Shown here one piece after another: positions 8,331-16,374 of a stretch of DNA of 44,011 nucleotides. Position 1 is the stretch's first letter, and every line of letters starts with the position of its first letter. The stretch lies in contig JAKQII010000379.1 of the NCBI GenBank assembly GCA_029557535.1, positions 1-44,011 of the forward strand, read 5' to 3'. Source of the DNA: Acidobacteriota bacterium. Lineage in GTDB: Bacteria > Acidobacteriota > Blastocatellia > Pyrinomonadales > Pyrinomonadaceae. A model generated the notes under the pieces. The model worked only from the letters and a program-made list of their open reading frames with translations, made no database searches and was not told where the DNA came from. The translations under genes were made by a program, and so were the position numbers.

Positions 8331-8861
8331 CCCACACTCTTCAAAGTCCCGGGACCGCGCGGCAAAGACGCTTGCCAGCGAATTTTCGCCAATCAAGGCG
8401 AATTAACCGAGATTGCGCAATAGACACTTCGGCTCCTCAACCCCGTTGATCGATTTAGCCGCGATTTACCCAGATAACGCGGATTTGAGCAGAAAGTGCA
8501 GACCTGATTGAACTTAGGCCGTCGATTTCGACAGAATCGCAATTCGCCATGATCTGGCTTAATGGATTGTCCGCGTCATCCGCGTTCATCAGCGGCTAAT
8601 GCGTTATCCGGGATTAACAACATTTGGCCAGAGAACCGCTGATAATGAAGAACTCTTTCAAAACTCACTTGTTCAAAGCGTTCACGTTTTCTGCTTGAAT
8701 TGCGGAATTTGGCGCGGATTCGCGGGAAGAACAACTCAAACGACACTCGTCAACGTCCGACACAGCCCGATCCAAAGATTGCGGACATCCAAAACAATAG
8801 GGTAACAATCATAAAACCGCGGTTTTCGGAAGGAATCGTAAATCCGGAGTTACAGAAAAAG
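8331..8861. other. Gene-free stretch with decayed inverted repeat
   Basis: No convincing gene is seen in these 531 bp. An imperfect inverted repeat built on ATCCGCGTTCATCAGCGGC and its complement occupies about 8455-8490 and 8562-8602. Related ATCCGCG units recur at 22005-22044. The leader of the VWFA gene, with GGAG at 8846-8849, lies at the 3' end. Confidence 0.55.
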
Positions 8862-10049
8862 ATGAGACACGCTGTATTGATGTTGGTTTCGTTTGCGTTG
8901 CTTGCGCTCGGCGCGGCCGCGCAAAGCGGTCAGGTTTCGCGGCCTCGCGTCGTGACCTCGAACAAGCCGACACTTAAGGGCGACACGACGGTTCAGGCCG
9001 AAAAGCGCGCGCCGGTACTGCAAGGACAGGTCAAGACTCAGGAAACCTCTGACAAGGTCGAAGAGTCTGTTGACGACGAGGACGTGATCCGCGTTGAAAC
9101 CAACCTCGTGACGATGCCGGTCTCGGTTCTCGATCGTGACGGGCGTTTTATTTCTGGACTGACCCAACGTGATTTTCAAGTATTCGAGAACGGCGTCCAA
9201 CAGAAGATCGAGTACTTCCAATCCGTCGAACAGCCGTTTACAGTGATCCTGATGATCGACGTCAGCCCTTCGACCCAGTTCAAGATCGAGGAAATTCAGG
9301 ACGCCGCGATCTCGTTCGTCAATCAGCTTCGGCGCGACGACAAGGTAATGGTGATCGCGTTCGATGATAAGGTAAGCGTCTTGAGTCCCGTGACCAATGA
9401 TCGCAGGGTATTGCAGAACGCGATCCGGCAATCGCGGTTTGGGGACGGAACGAGTCTTTACGAGGCAGTCGATGTGGTATTGAACCAGCAACTTCCGCGC
9501 ATCCCCGGACGAAAGGCCGTTGTTCTGTTTACCGACGGAGTCGATACGACGTCGCGCCGGGCGAACTATCAAAGCACGTTGCGGCAGACCGAAGAATCCG
9601 AAGCGCTGTTTTACCCGATCCGCTATGACACCAGCAGCGATATGAACGGCGGTTGGGGCGGCGGTGGCGGTGGAAATTACCCGCGCCGGCCACCCACAAG
9701 CACCGGCACGATCGGCAGCATCATCGGTGTGATTCTCAGCGGCGGAAATGTCCAGATCGGACGCGGCGGAGGCAACCGGCGCGGACCGGCCGGATCGAGT
9801 AGTTCTGAATATGAAACGGGACGACGATATCTTGACGAGTTGGCGCGAGCCTCCGGCGGCCGTTCGTTCGAGGCCCGCAACGATCTCAACGTGGCATTCG
9901 CGGGGATCGCGGAAGAACTCCGGCGGCAGTACTCGCTTGGTTACTACCCCGAATCTGCCGGGAAATCAGGCGATCGCCGTCAAATCCGCGTCCGCGTGAT
10001 GCGGCCGAACCTGGTCGTCAAGGCAAAGACGAGCTACATCGTCAAGTAA
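8862..10049 (+). CDS. VWFA-related acidobacterial secreted protein 1
   Basis: This is a 395-residue exported protein with a von Willebrand factor A domain of the type known mainly from Acidobacteriota. A signal peptide covers residues 1-20 (MRHAVLMLVSFALLALGAAA). A presumed beta domain follows (MPVSVLDRDGRFISGL) and then the VWA domain from about 126, with the metal-binding MIDAS motif D133-V-S135-P-S137 and later TDGVDTTSRR. A Gly/Pro-rich insert at about 260-310 interrupts the C-terminal half, which ends with a short strand-rich tail (RVRVMRPNLVVKAK). The MIDAS motif suggests metal-dependent binding of a protein partner. The ATG at 8862 is chosen because it opens the signal peptide. A paralogue lies tail to tail at 10287-11441. 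Confidence 0.9.
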   Translation: MRHAVLMLVSFALLALGAAAQSGQVSRPRVVTSNKPTLKGDTTVQAEKRAPVLQGQVKTQETSDKVEESVDDEDVIRVETNLVTMPVSVLDRDGRFISGLTQRDFQVFENGVQQKIEYFQSVEQPFTVILMIDVSPSTQFKIEEIQDAAISFVNQLRRDDKVMVIAFDDKVSVLSPVTNDRRVLQNAIRQSRFGDGTSLYEAVDVVLNQQLPRIPGRKAVVLFTDGVDTTSRRANYQSTLRQTEESEALFYPIRYDTSSDMNGGWGGGGGGNYPRRPPTSTGTIGSIIGVILSGGNVQIGRGGGNRRGPAGSSSSEYETGRRYLDELARASGGRSFEARNDLNVAFAGIAEELRRQYSLGYYPESAGKSGDRRQIRVRVMRPNLVVKAKTSYIVK

Positions 10050-10075
10050 AGTAAAAAGTAGAAGGGACAAAGTAC

Positions 10076-10106
10076 AAAAGGCGAGCTATCGAAGCGTCGC
10101 CTTTTT
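10076..10106 (+). terminator. Rho-independent terminator
   Basis: AAAAGGCGA (10076-10084) pairs with TCGCCTTTT (10097-10105) around a 12-base loop and runs into a T-rich tract. It lies 27 bp after the VWFA 1 stop codon. Confidence 0.75.
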
Positions 10107-10300
10107 GCTTTTGCCCTATTACACCTTTACCCTTTTCCACTTTTACCCTTTTCCCCTTTTCCCCTTTTACCTTTTCCCCTTTTACCCCTTTTCCCCTTTT
10201 ACCCCTTTTCCCTTTTACCCTTTTCCCCTTTTACCCTTTTCCCCTTTTACCCTTTTCCCCTTTTTCACTTTTACCCTTTTCCCCTTTTACTTTTTACCTT
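10107..10300. repeat. 190-bp pyrimidine tandem tract
   Basis: The plus strand is almost pure pyrimidine, with repeats of CCCCTTTTACCCTTTT and variants at about 8-bp and 16-bp periods. It fills the space between the two convergent VWFA genes and reaches the stop codon of the second one. The sequence is purine-only on the minus strand apart from the T of each GGGTAAAA unit, and it could adopt triplex structures. Confidence 0.85.
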
Positions 10301-11441
10301 CTTTGACCGAGTAGTTGTCTCGGGCCTTGACGACAACGCCAGTCCGATCGACCTTCACCTTGATCTTGTGTTTCGAGCCCGGAGTCGCGTCTTCCTTAGG
10401 ATAAATCCCAAGACTGTAATACTCGCGAAGTTCGCTCGCGATCCTCGAGAACGCTGAATTCAAGTTAGCCGTCGTTGAGGCCGGATAGAGTCTTCCGCCG
10501 GTTCGCGTCGCGAGATCGTTTAGATACTCGTCGGCCCGGTCGTACTCCGCGCGAGTGGTTCCCTTCGCTTCCATTGTACCGATACCACCTGTGTTCGTCG
10601 GCAGGGGAAAGGGCAAGGGACTCTTCTGTCCGCCGCCCGGTTTGGGATTCCGTGATGGTGGAACTACAACGCCTTGATTCTTCATCGCCTGGACCTCGTA
10701 GTAGGTGTCGTATTGGATCGGATAAATCAGCGAGTCGAGCTCCGTCGCCTCGCGAAGGTTGGTCAGGTCGGCCGAGCGGCGGCTTGTCGTATCAACGCCG
10801 TCCGAGAACAGCACGATCGCCTTTCGCCCGTCGATCTTTTTCATCCGATCCATAACGAGGCTCATCGCATCGTAAAGGCTCGTTCCGAAGTTGATCTTGG
10901 TTGCCTTGATCGCGGCGAGGATTCTGCGACGGTCGTTCGTCGGTTCGCAGTTGACAAAGATCTCCTCGTCGAAAGAGACGATCATCACGCGGTCGGCCGG
11001 ACGGAGTTGGTTGATGAATGAGATCGCCGCCGCCTGAATCTCCTCGGCCTTGAATTTGGCCGAATAGCTCATATCAAGCACGAGCGCGACCGTGAACGGT
11101 TGCTGCTCGTTCGAAAAATAGGCGATTTCCTGAGCGGCATCGTCTTCAAGGACCGAGAAATTCTCCTTGGTCAAACCTCCGACGAAGCGTCCGTTCCGAT
11201 CGAGGACTTTGACCGGGATCGTCACCAATTCAGTCGAGACGGTGATCACCTCTCCGTCGGTTTGAAGATCCTCGTCGGCCTGCTCCGGAGTAGGCGTAGG
11301 CGTCGGAGTCGGAGTCGATGTGCGGTTGTTCGCTTTCTTCGCAGTTTCCTCGGAATTGGAAGTGACACGCCGGGACTGGCCGAAACCAGCCAGCGATCCT
11401 GACAAAACGGCAATCGCGAAAATTACAAGTATCCTCTCCAT
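10287..11441 (-). CDS. VWFA-related acidobacterial secreted protein 2
   Basis: This is a 384-residue paralogue of the neighbouring VWFA protein. Residues 1-21 form a signal peptide (MERILVIFAIAVLSGSLAGF), followed by a linker with five Thr-Pro repeats (about 41-52). The conserved segment IPVKVLDRNGRFVGGLT lies at 75-91, and the VWA domain contains the MIDAS motif D123-M-S125-Y-S127 and SDGVDTTSRR. The middle insert differs from protein 1 (Pro/Gly-rich, PKPGGGQKSPLPFPLP), while the C-terminal tails match in layout (YYSLGIYPKE, KVDRTGVVVKARDNYSV). The ribosome binding site GAGGAG is well placed before the ATG at 11441. The pair is likely an old duplication kept in inverted orientation. Confidence 0.9.
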   Translation of the reverse strand: MERILVIFAIAVLSGSLAGFGQSRRVTSNSEETAKKANNRTSTPTPTPTPTPEQADEDLQTDGEVITVSTELVTIPVKVLDRNGRFVGGLTKENFSVLEDDAAQEIAYFSNEQQPFTVALVLDMSYSAKFKAEEIQAAAISFINQLRPADRVMIVSFDEEIFVNCEPTNDRRRILAAIKATKINFGTSLYDAMSLVMDRMKKIDGRKAIVLFSDGVDTTSRRSADLTNLREATELDSLIYPIQYDTYYEVQAMKNQGVVVPPSRNPKPGGGQKSPLPFPLPTNTGGIGTMEAKGTTRAEYDRADEYLNDLATRTGGRLYPASTTANLNSAFSRIASELREYYSLGIYPKEDATPGSKHKIKVKVDRTGVVVKARDNYSVKEGKK

Positions 11442-11588
11442 CGGAAACTCCTCGGTAACTAAGTCTATATGATGCCGAACGAAAGACTAAAAGATGCAAT
11501 TCCGAATTGCAGGCGAGAATGAAAATCCCCGCGGAAACCGTTCCCGCGAGGACAATTCGCAACCGTGCCGAAGTTCCGTTTCTTCCAT

Positions 11589-11708
11589 TCAGTAGCCGAA
11601 CCGAGGTTTTCCGTGATCGGCCGTTTTTGCCGCCATCGAAATGAAGTCATCAAGACCGGCACCTACCCAGAAAACGACCGAGGCGGCAATTGCCACGCTC
11701 TTTTTCAC
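11589..11708 (-). CDS. 39-residue single-pass membrane peptide
   Basis: This short frame encodes VKKSVAIAASVVFWVGAG followed by a polar tail of 21 residues (LDDFISMAAK...KPRFGY). It starts at GTG 11708. An AGGAG ribosome binding site (11715-11719) sits six bases upstream, which is better than for most large genes of this window. Two lysines followed by a hydrophobic helix suggest a small inner-membrane protein with a cytoplasmic N terminus, or a short exported peptide. It lies between glgC and VWFA 2 in the same direction. I do not recognise a family; the ribosome binding site and hydrophobicity are the whole case. Confidence 0.55.
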   Translation of the reverse strand: MKKSVAIAASVVFWVGAGLDDFISMAAKTADHGKPRFGY

Positions 11709-11797
11709 ATTGTTCTCCTCAAGGTTTGGGCCTGGCCTGACACTTACGACCGCCGGCAACGTGACATGAAGAACCGAGTGAGGCCTGACGAAAACGT

Positions 11798-13093
11798 TCA
11801 AACAATCGTTCCGTCAGGGATGTAGGCGTTCTTCGGAACGATGATGATACCTTCGCGGACGAAATAGCTGCCTTTCGGTCCGTCCAGTGTCTCGACCCCT
11901 TCAATGTTGATCAGCTGGACATTATTTCCGATCCGGGCATTCTTGTCGACTATCGCCCGGCGAACGATCGTGTTCTTCCCGATGCCGATGTGCGCGATCC
12001 GAGCTTCGGCGTTCCGGGTCAGGTCGGTCAATGACTCGAAGTAGTCCGATCCCATGATGATCGAATTCTCGACACGCGCCCCGGCATCGATCCGCGAGCG
12101 AAGTCCGATAATCGAGTTTCGGGCATGCATCCCGCTCAGGATGCAGCCTTCGCTGATCATAGAATTGTCGATGTCGCAGTTGTGGATCTTGGAAGGCGGC
12201 AGATAGCGCGATCGAGTGTAGATCGGTGATTCGGTATCGAAGAAGTTGAATTTTGGAAGCGGCGACGCGAGATCGAGATTCGCGTCAAAGAACGCCTTGA
12301 TCGTTCCGATGTCTTCCCAGTAATCCTGATAGAAGTGAGATTGAACATTGAGACTTTTGATCGACTGCGGGATTATCTCCTTTCCAAAATCCAAGCGGGA
12401 TGTATCCTCGCTCAACAGTTCGATCAACCGTTTGTAATTGAAAACATAGATCCCCATCGAAGCGAGAAATGGACGTGCCGCGGCCTGTTCCGCCGACAGT
12501 CCGAAGGTCGTCGTATCGACGCGCATCGATTCGAGTGCTTCGGCCTTAGGCTTCTCTTTGAATTCGACGATCCGACCGTCGGCGTCCGTCTTCAAAAGCC
12601 CGAAGCCTTCGGCCTCGTCGGGACGGCAAGGGATCACCGAAATTGTCACGTCGGCATTTGTTTCGTAATGACGCTCAAGAAACTTCCGATAGTCCATCCG
12701 GTACAGATGGTCGCCCGAAAGGATCAGGACCGTATCGACCTTAAAATCGCGGATATGCGGAATCATCTGCCGAACAGCATCGGCCGTCCCCTGGAACCAC
12801 TCGGGGCTGTCATTGCGCTGCTCGGCGGCGAGTACTTCGACAAAACCGGTCGAAAAGGTGGAGAAGCGGTAAGTTCTCGAGATGTGCCGGTTGAGGGACG
12901 CGGAATTGAACTGGGTAAGAACGAAGATATGCGTGAGTCCCGAATTGATGCAATTCGACACCGGGACATCGATCAGACGGTATTTCCCACCGAGTGGAAC
13001 CGCCGGTTTGGCGCGTTCTTTGGTCAGGGGAAAAAGCCGGGTACCTGCTCCGCCTCCGAGAATCACGGAGACGACATTATCGTATTGAGACAT
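11798..13093 (-). CDS. glgC: Glucose-1-phosphate adenylyltransferase
   Basis: GlgC makes ADP-glucose from ATP and glucose-1-phosphate, the committed step of bacterial glycogen synthesis. The 431 residues include the nucleotide-binding [21 protein letters not shown] (about 13-33), GTADAVRQ (about 103), the [10 protein letters not shown] active-site segment (about 125) and the FKEKP stretch (about 178). A left-handed beta-helix with an allosteric site fills the C-terminal 150 residues. The ending [13 protein letters not shown] resembles the cyanobacterial and plant form more than the E. coli form. The ATG at 13093 directly precedes the conserved N terminus. No other glycogen gene is present in the window. 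Confidence 0.95.
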   Translation of the reverse strand: MSQYDNVVSVILGGGAGTRLFPLTKERAKPAVPLGGKYRLIDVPVSNCINSGLTHIFVLTQFNSASLNRHISRTYRFSTFSTGFVEVLAAEQRNDSPEWFQGTADAVRQMIPHIRDFKVDTVLILSGDHLYRMDYRKFLERHYETNADVTISVIPCRPDEAEGFGLLKTDADGRIVEFKEKPKAEALESMRVDTTTFGLSAEQAAARPFLASMGIYVFNYKRLIELLSEDTSRLDFGKEIIPQSIKSLNVQSHFYQDYWEDIGTIKAFFDANLDLASPLPKFNFFDTESPIYTRSRYLPPSKIHNCDIDNSMISEGCILSGMHARNSIIGLRSRIDAGARVENSIIMGSDYFESLTDLTRNAEARIAHIGIGKNTIVRRAIVDKNARIGNNVQLINIEGVETLDGPKGSYFVREGIIIVPKNAYIPDGTIV

Positions 13094-13208
13094 AACTGGT
13101 TGTTATTCGAACCTTCCGCGTTTGACCGAAATACAGCTCTACGATAGCCCTAATTAATTGGCAATTCAAGCTTTTTGGACTCGCTTTGACTTTTCTGAAG
13201 AAAGCGTG

Positions 13209-13376
13209 ATACTTTGCCTTTCGCCCGCTTGGAAAGGGCGGTTCTTTCAAGACTAAAACGCCTTCTTTTGGGGTAAGCCGAGTGAAAAACTCGCACGGTC
13301 GCGCCACTGTGAACGGAATCGGTTCGATTTTGATCGACCATTTGGTTTCGTAAGTCAGAAAACCCGCGCAAGGTAT
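13209..13376 (+). promoter_or_regulatory. Cobalamin riboswitch
   Basis: The segment has the conserved core of the adenosylcobalamin-class aptamer: GGGTAAGCCGAGTGAAAAAC (from about 13269), then CGCGCCACTGTGAACGG (the GCCACTG box, near 13305-13320) and the 3' box AAGTCAGAAAACCCGC (13352-13367). The closing helix P1 can be drawn between ATACTTTGC (13209-13217) and GCAAGGTAT (13368-13376). It precedes a complete B12 uptake locus, which is the expected context. AAAACCCGC (13359-13367) is an exact complement of GCGGGTTTT (13493-13501) just before btuF, a candidate switching helix. Confidence 0.9.
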
Positions 13377-13509
13377 TTTAGCCGAAACAGTCTCGCGTCA
13401 AGACGGTTGGCTCAAGCAACGCAATATTCTGTTCCCTTAGGTTCGGAAACCTGCTCGCATTTGACGGTCGCCTTTGCGCCGGACAAGAACGGGCGGGTTT
13501 TTTGGTTTT

Positions 13510-14418
13510 ATGCGTAATCTATTGGGAATTCTGATCGCGTTCGCAGTCGTTTTGACGGCTGCCTGCGGCACATCGCCGAATCCTGCGAAATTGAACAGCC
13601 TCGGGCCGGACGCTCCACAGCGCGTTGTGATTGACGATCTCGGCAAATCCGTCGTGATTCCCGAGAACGTCAACCGCACCGTGTCGCTTGCCCCGAATCT
13701 GACGGAAATCGTCTTTGCCGTCGGCGCCGGCGACAAACTCGTCGGCGACACAACGTACTGCAATTACCCGCCGGAAGCGCAGCGGATCCCGAAAGTCGGT
13801 GACACTCTGAAACCGAACATCGAAACGATCGTCGCGCTCAAACCGGAAGTTGTTTTCGTCAGCACCGCATCGCAGCTTGAAACATTCATCGCAACGCTCA
13901 CCGAGCAGAAGATCGCCGTCTTCGTAACGAATCCGGACTCACTCGACGGAATTTACTCGAGCATCGAGAAGATCGGCGCAGTTTTCAAGTCCGAGACATC
14001 GCCCCGTTTGATCGCCGAACTGAAGGAACGCATCGGGGCGGTTGAACGGAAAACGACCGGCGCTGATCGCCCGAAGGTCTTTCTGCAGTTGGACAAGTCG
14101 CTCTTCACCATCGGGCGCGGATCGTATTTGACGGATCTGATCCGGCGCGCGGGCGGCGAGTCGGCGACTTCCGATGTCGAAAAGGCTTACACCCAATTAA
14201 GCAAGGAGACCGCGCTCGCAATCGACCCGGAAATCATTGTTTTGTCGGAAAGTTCCGACAACGACGCTCCCGCAGATGTCTTCAGGAATTCGCGTGCGGT
14301 CAGGAATGGCCGCGTTTACAGGATCAACGCCGACCTGATTTCACGCCCCGGACCAAGGGTTGCGGACGCGCTTGAACAACTGGCGGCGGCGCTTCATCCG
14401 GAGATCTTCAAAAAATGA
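13510..14418 (+). CDS. btuF: Cobalamin ABC transporter, substrate-binding lipoprotein
   Basis: This periplasmic binding protein would deliver vitamin B12 (or cobinamide) to the BtuCD permease. The 302 residues begin with a lipoprotein signal ending in LTAAC (Cys19). A class III solute-binding fold follows, with the characteristic RTVSLAPNLTEIVFAVGAGD stretch at about 56-75, two lobes and a long linking helix (about 160-185). I use ATG 13510; an upstream in-frame TTG at 13474 would read through the riboswitch expression platform. The family also carries iron siderophores, but the upstream cobalamin riboswitch and downstream receptor point to B12. Its TGA overlaps the btuC ATG. Confidence 0.9.
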   Translation: MRNLLGILIAFAVVLTAACGTSPNPAKLNSLGPDAPQRVVIDDLGKSVVIPENVNRTVSLAPNLTEIVFAVGAGDKLVGDTTYCNYPPEAQRIPKVGDTLKPNIETIVALKPEVVFVSTASQLETFIATLTEQKIAVFVTNPDSLDGIYSSIEKIGAVFKSETSPRLIAELKERIGAVERKTTGADRPKVFLQLDKSLFTIGRGSYLTDLIRRAGGESATSDVEKAYTQLSKETALAIDPEIIVLSESSDNDAPADVFRNSRAVRNGRVYRINADLISRPGPRVADALEQLAAALHPEIFKK

Positions 14419-15389
14419 CGATCGATGTCGGCCAAGACAGATCGCGCGCGCTCCGATTCGGGGGAATGCTCGTGCTGTTGCTCGGCGCGGCGTTGATCCT
14501 TGGTGCTTACCTGGGAAGCGAACGACTCGATCTGTTCAACCTTGACGCCACCGAGCGCGTGATCCTGTTCGACATCAGGCTCCCGCGAGTCTTCCTCGGG
14601 GCGACCGTTGGCGCGAGCCTCGCGGTCGCCGGTGCGAGCCTTCAGTCGTTGCTGAGAAATCCGCTCGCCGAACCGTACCTGCTCGGGGTTTCGAACGGCG
14701 CGGCGCTCGGAACAATGCTCGCCTTCGTCGTTTTCTCGAACGTCGAATTCATGCGCCCGCTATTGGCATTCGGCGGGGCCGTTCTCGCGACGGTCGTTGT
14801 TTATCGGATGGCCAGATCGCGTGCGGGAATGAACGTCGAGAGGCTCGTTTTGTCAGGCGTCATCGTGACGACATTCCTGTCGTCGGTGATCGTTCTTCTG
14901 ACGTCGTTGCTCGACGCTACGCGGCTTCGCTCATTCACTTTTTGGCTGCTCGGCGATCTGTCGCAGGCGACGAGCTCCGGTTTTTACGTGACACTGATCG
15001 TTGTCGTTATCGGGACGCTCGTGCTTGCGTCGCAGTCGCGCGCGCTGAACCTGATGATGATAGGCGAGCGCGACGCGTTCGATTTCGGAGTGGAGGTGTC
15101 ACGTGTCCGGCTGATCGTGTTCGGAACGTCCGCCGCGCTCGTCGGGATCTCGGTCGCCGCGAGCGGGTCCGTCGGTTACGTCGGACTGATCGTGCCGCAC
15201 ATGATCAGGTTAACCGCGGGCAGCGACAACCGTTTCGTCATTCCGTTCTCGGCGATCGCCGGCGCCGTTTTCGTGGTTTGCGCCGACACCGCCGCCCGAA
15301 CGCTGATCGCCCCGCGGGAACTGCCTGTCGGCGCGATCACGGCGCTGATCGGCGCGCCGCTGTTCGTCTATTTGCTGCGACGAAACTGA
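14415..15389 (+). CDS. btuC: Cobalamin ABC transporter permease
   Basis: This is a 324-residue FecCD-family inner-membrane permease with about ten hydrophobic segments. Family landmarks are RLPRVFLGATVGASLAVAG (about 55-73), LGVSNGAALGTMLAF and SVGYVGLIVPHMIRL, the last being the segment next to the coupling helix that contacts the ATPase. It would form the B12 channel with btuD and receive substrate from btuF. Start and preceding stop share ATGA (14415-14418), which implies translational coupling with btuF. A 96-bp gap with short repeats separates it from btuD. Confidence 0.92.
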   Translation: MTIDVGQDRSRALRFGGMLVLLLGAALILGAYLGSERLDLFNLDATERVILFDIRLPRVFLGATVGASLAVAGASLQSLLRNPLAEPYLLGVSNGAALGTMLAFVVFSNVEFMRPLLAFGGAVLATVVVYRMARSRAGMNVERLVLSGVIVTTFLSSVIVLLTSLLDATRLRSFTFWLLGDLSQATSSGFYVTLIVVVIGTLVLASQSRALNLMMIGERDAFDFGVEVSRVRLIVFGTSAALVGISVAASGSVGYVGLIVPHMIRLTAGSDNRFVIPFSAIAGAVFVVCADTAARTLIAPRELPVGAITALIGAPLFVYLLRRN

Positions 15390-15419
15390 ACGCTTGGAGT
15401 TCCGCATTAAGGCGGCCCG

Positions 15420-15485
15420 CAACATTTGCGATTTTCGATTTTCGATTGGCGATTGAAAGACTTCTTGAATGTTGAATTTTGAATT
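15420..15485. repeat. Short CGATTTTCGATT-type direct repeats
   Basis: The btuC-btuD gap holds GCGATTTTCGATTTTCGATT followed by GCGATTGAAAG and two TTGAATTTTGAA-like units. Related units occur at 16263-16350 and at 40390-40428. They lie inside the operon and leave no clear ribosome binding site for btuD. Confidence 0.6.
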
Positions 15486-16262
15486 TTGAACTTGTTAACC
15501 GCTTCGTCCATCGACATTGCCTACGCTGACGCGCCGATCGTCCACGGCGTGACGCTCGAGCTTGTCCCGGGAAAAACGATCGCGCTCGCCGGACCGAACG
15601 GGGCGGGAAAGACGACGATCCTGAAAGCGCTCAACGGCGGCCTTCCGGTCGTCGCCGGTACGGTCGAGCTCGACGGAAAGCCGCTCGGTGAGTATTCAAG
15701 GCGCGAGATCGCACGGCGGATCGCGGTCATCGCTCAGGAGAATGAAACGCGGTTTCCGGTTACGGTCATCGAATTCGTGCTGGCCGGTCGGTTCGCGCAC
15801 GGCGCGTCGCTCGGCTGGGAGACCGAAGCCGATCATCGGATCGCGCGGACGGCGCTCGGACTTTGTGATCTGGAAGACTACGCCGAACGGTTGATGAACC
15901 AACTGTCGGGCGGCGAACGCCAGCGGGTAGTGCTCGCGCGCGCTATCGCCACCGAAGCGCGGATCCTGCTGCTCGACGAACCAACCGCGAATCTCGATCT
16001 CGCACATCAGGCGATGATGTTCCGGCTCGTCCGCGACCGATGCCGGACGTGCGAGTCGGCGGCGATCATGATCACGCACGATCTGAACCTGGCGTCGGAA
16101 TTTGCGGACGAGATCGTTCTGCTCGATGCGGGAAGGATCGCCGCAAACGGAACGCCGCGAGAAGTATTGACAGCAGCAAATATTGAACAGGTTTTTGGGG
16201 TCGAGGTCTTGCTCGACGACAATCCGGCGACCGGAAACGTCCGCGTGACGACGCTCTTTTGA
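15486..16262 (+). CDS. btuD: Cobalamin ABC transporter ATP-binding protein
   Basis: This is a 258-residue ABC ATPase that powers the BtuCD transporter at the cytoplasmic face. It shows Walker A GPNGAGKTT (about 38-46), a Q-loop near IAQENE (about 82), the signature LSGGERQRVVLARA (about 140), Walker B ILLLDEPTAN (about 162) and the switch histidine in MITHDLN (about 195). The start is uncertain: TTG at 15486 or TTG at 15492, both embedded in the repeat that fills the gap after btuC. The siderophore/B12 subfamily matches the permease type. Confidence 0.92.
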   Translation: MNLLTASSIDIAYADAPIVHGVTLELVPGKTIALAGPNGAGKTTILKALNGGLPVVAGTVELDGKPLGEYSRREIARRIAVIAQENETRFPVTVIEFVLAGRFAHGASLGWETEADHRIARTALGLCDLEDYAERLMNQLSGGERQRVVLARAIATEARILLLDEPTANLDLAHQAMMFRLVRDRCRTCESAAIMITHDLNLASEFADEIVLLDAGRIAANGTPREVLTAANIEQVFGVEVLLDDNPATGNVRVTTLF

Positions 16263-16355
16263 TTTTCGATTTGCGATTTTCGATTGACCCCGCGGTTTCA
16301 ATCCGAGATCCAAAATATCCAAGATCGAAAATCCAAGATCGGCAATTTCCCGCGA
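16263..16355. repeat. Dispersed CGATTTGCGATT-type repeats
   Basis: ATTTTCGATTTGCGATTTTC directly follows the btuD stop. A partly inverted set (AAGATCGAAAATCC, 16320-16333) follows near 16310-16345. It separates btuD from the receptor gene by 112 bp and is related to the unit between btuC and btuD. Confidence 0.6.
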
Positions 16356-16374
16356 TGGGCGGGATTGGAGTGAA

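Noticed and set aside
10105-10314. Open frame coding for repeated FYPFPLLPF-like peptide
   Set aside because: It is a by-product of the pyrimidine tract, which has no stop codons in this frame.
13186-13213. TTGACT and GATACT at 16-bp spacing as promoter for the btu locus
   Set aside because: Transcription would start inside the P1 helix of the riboswitch, so the true promoter is probably further upstream.
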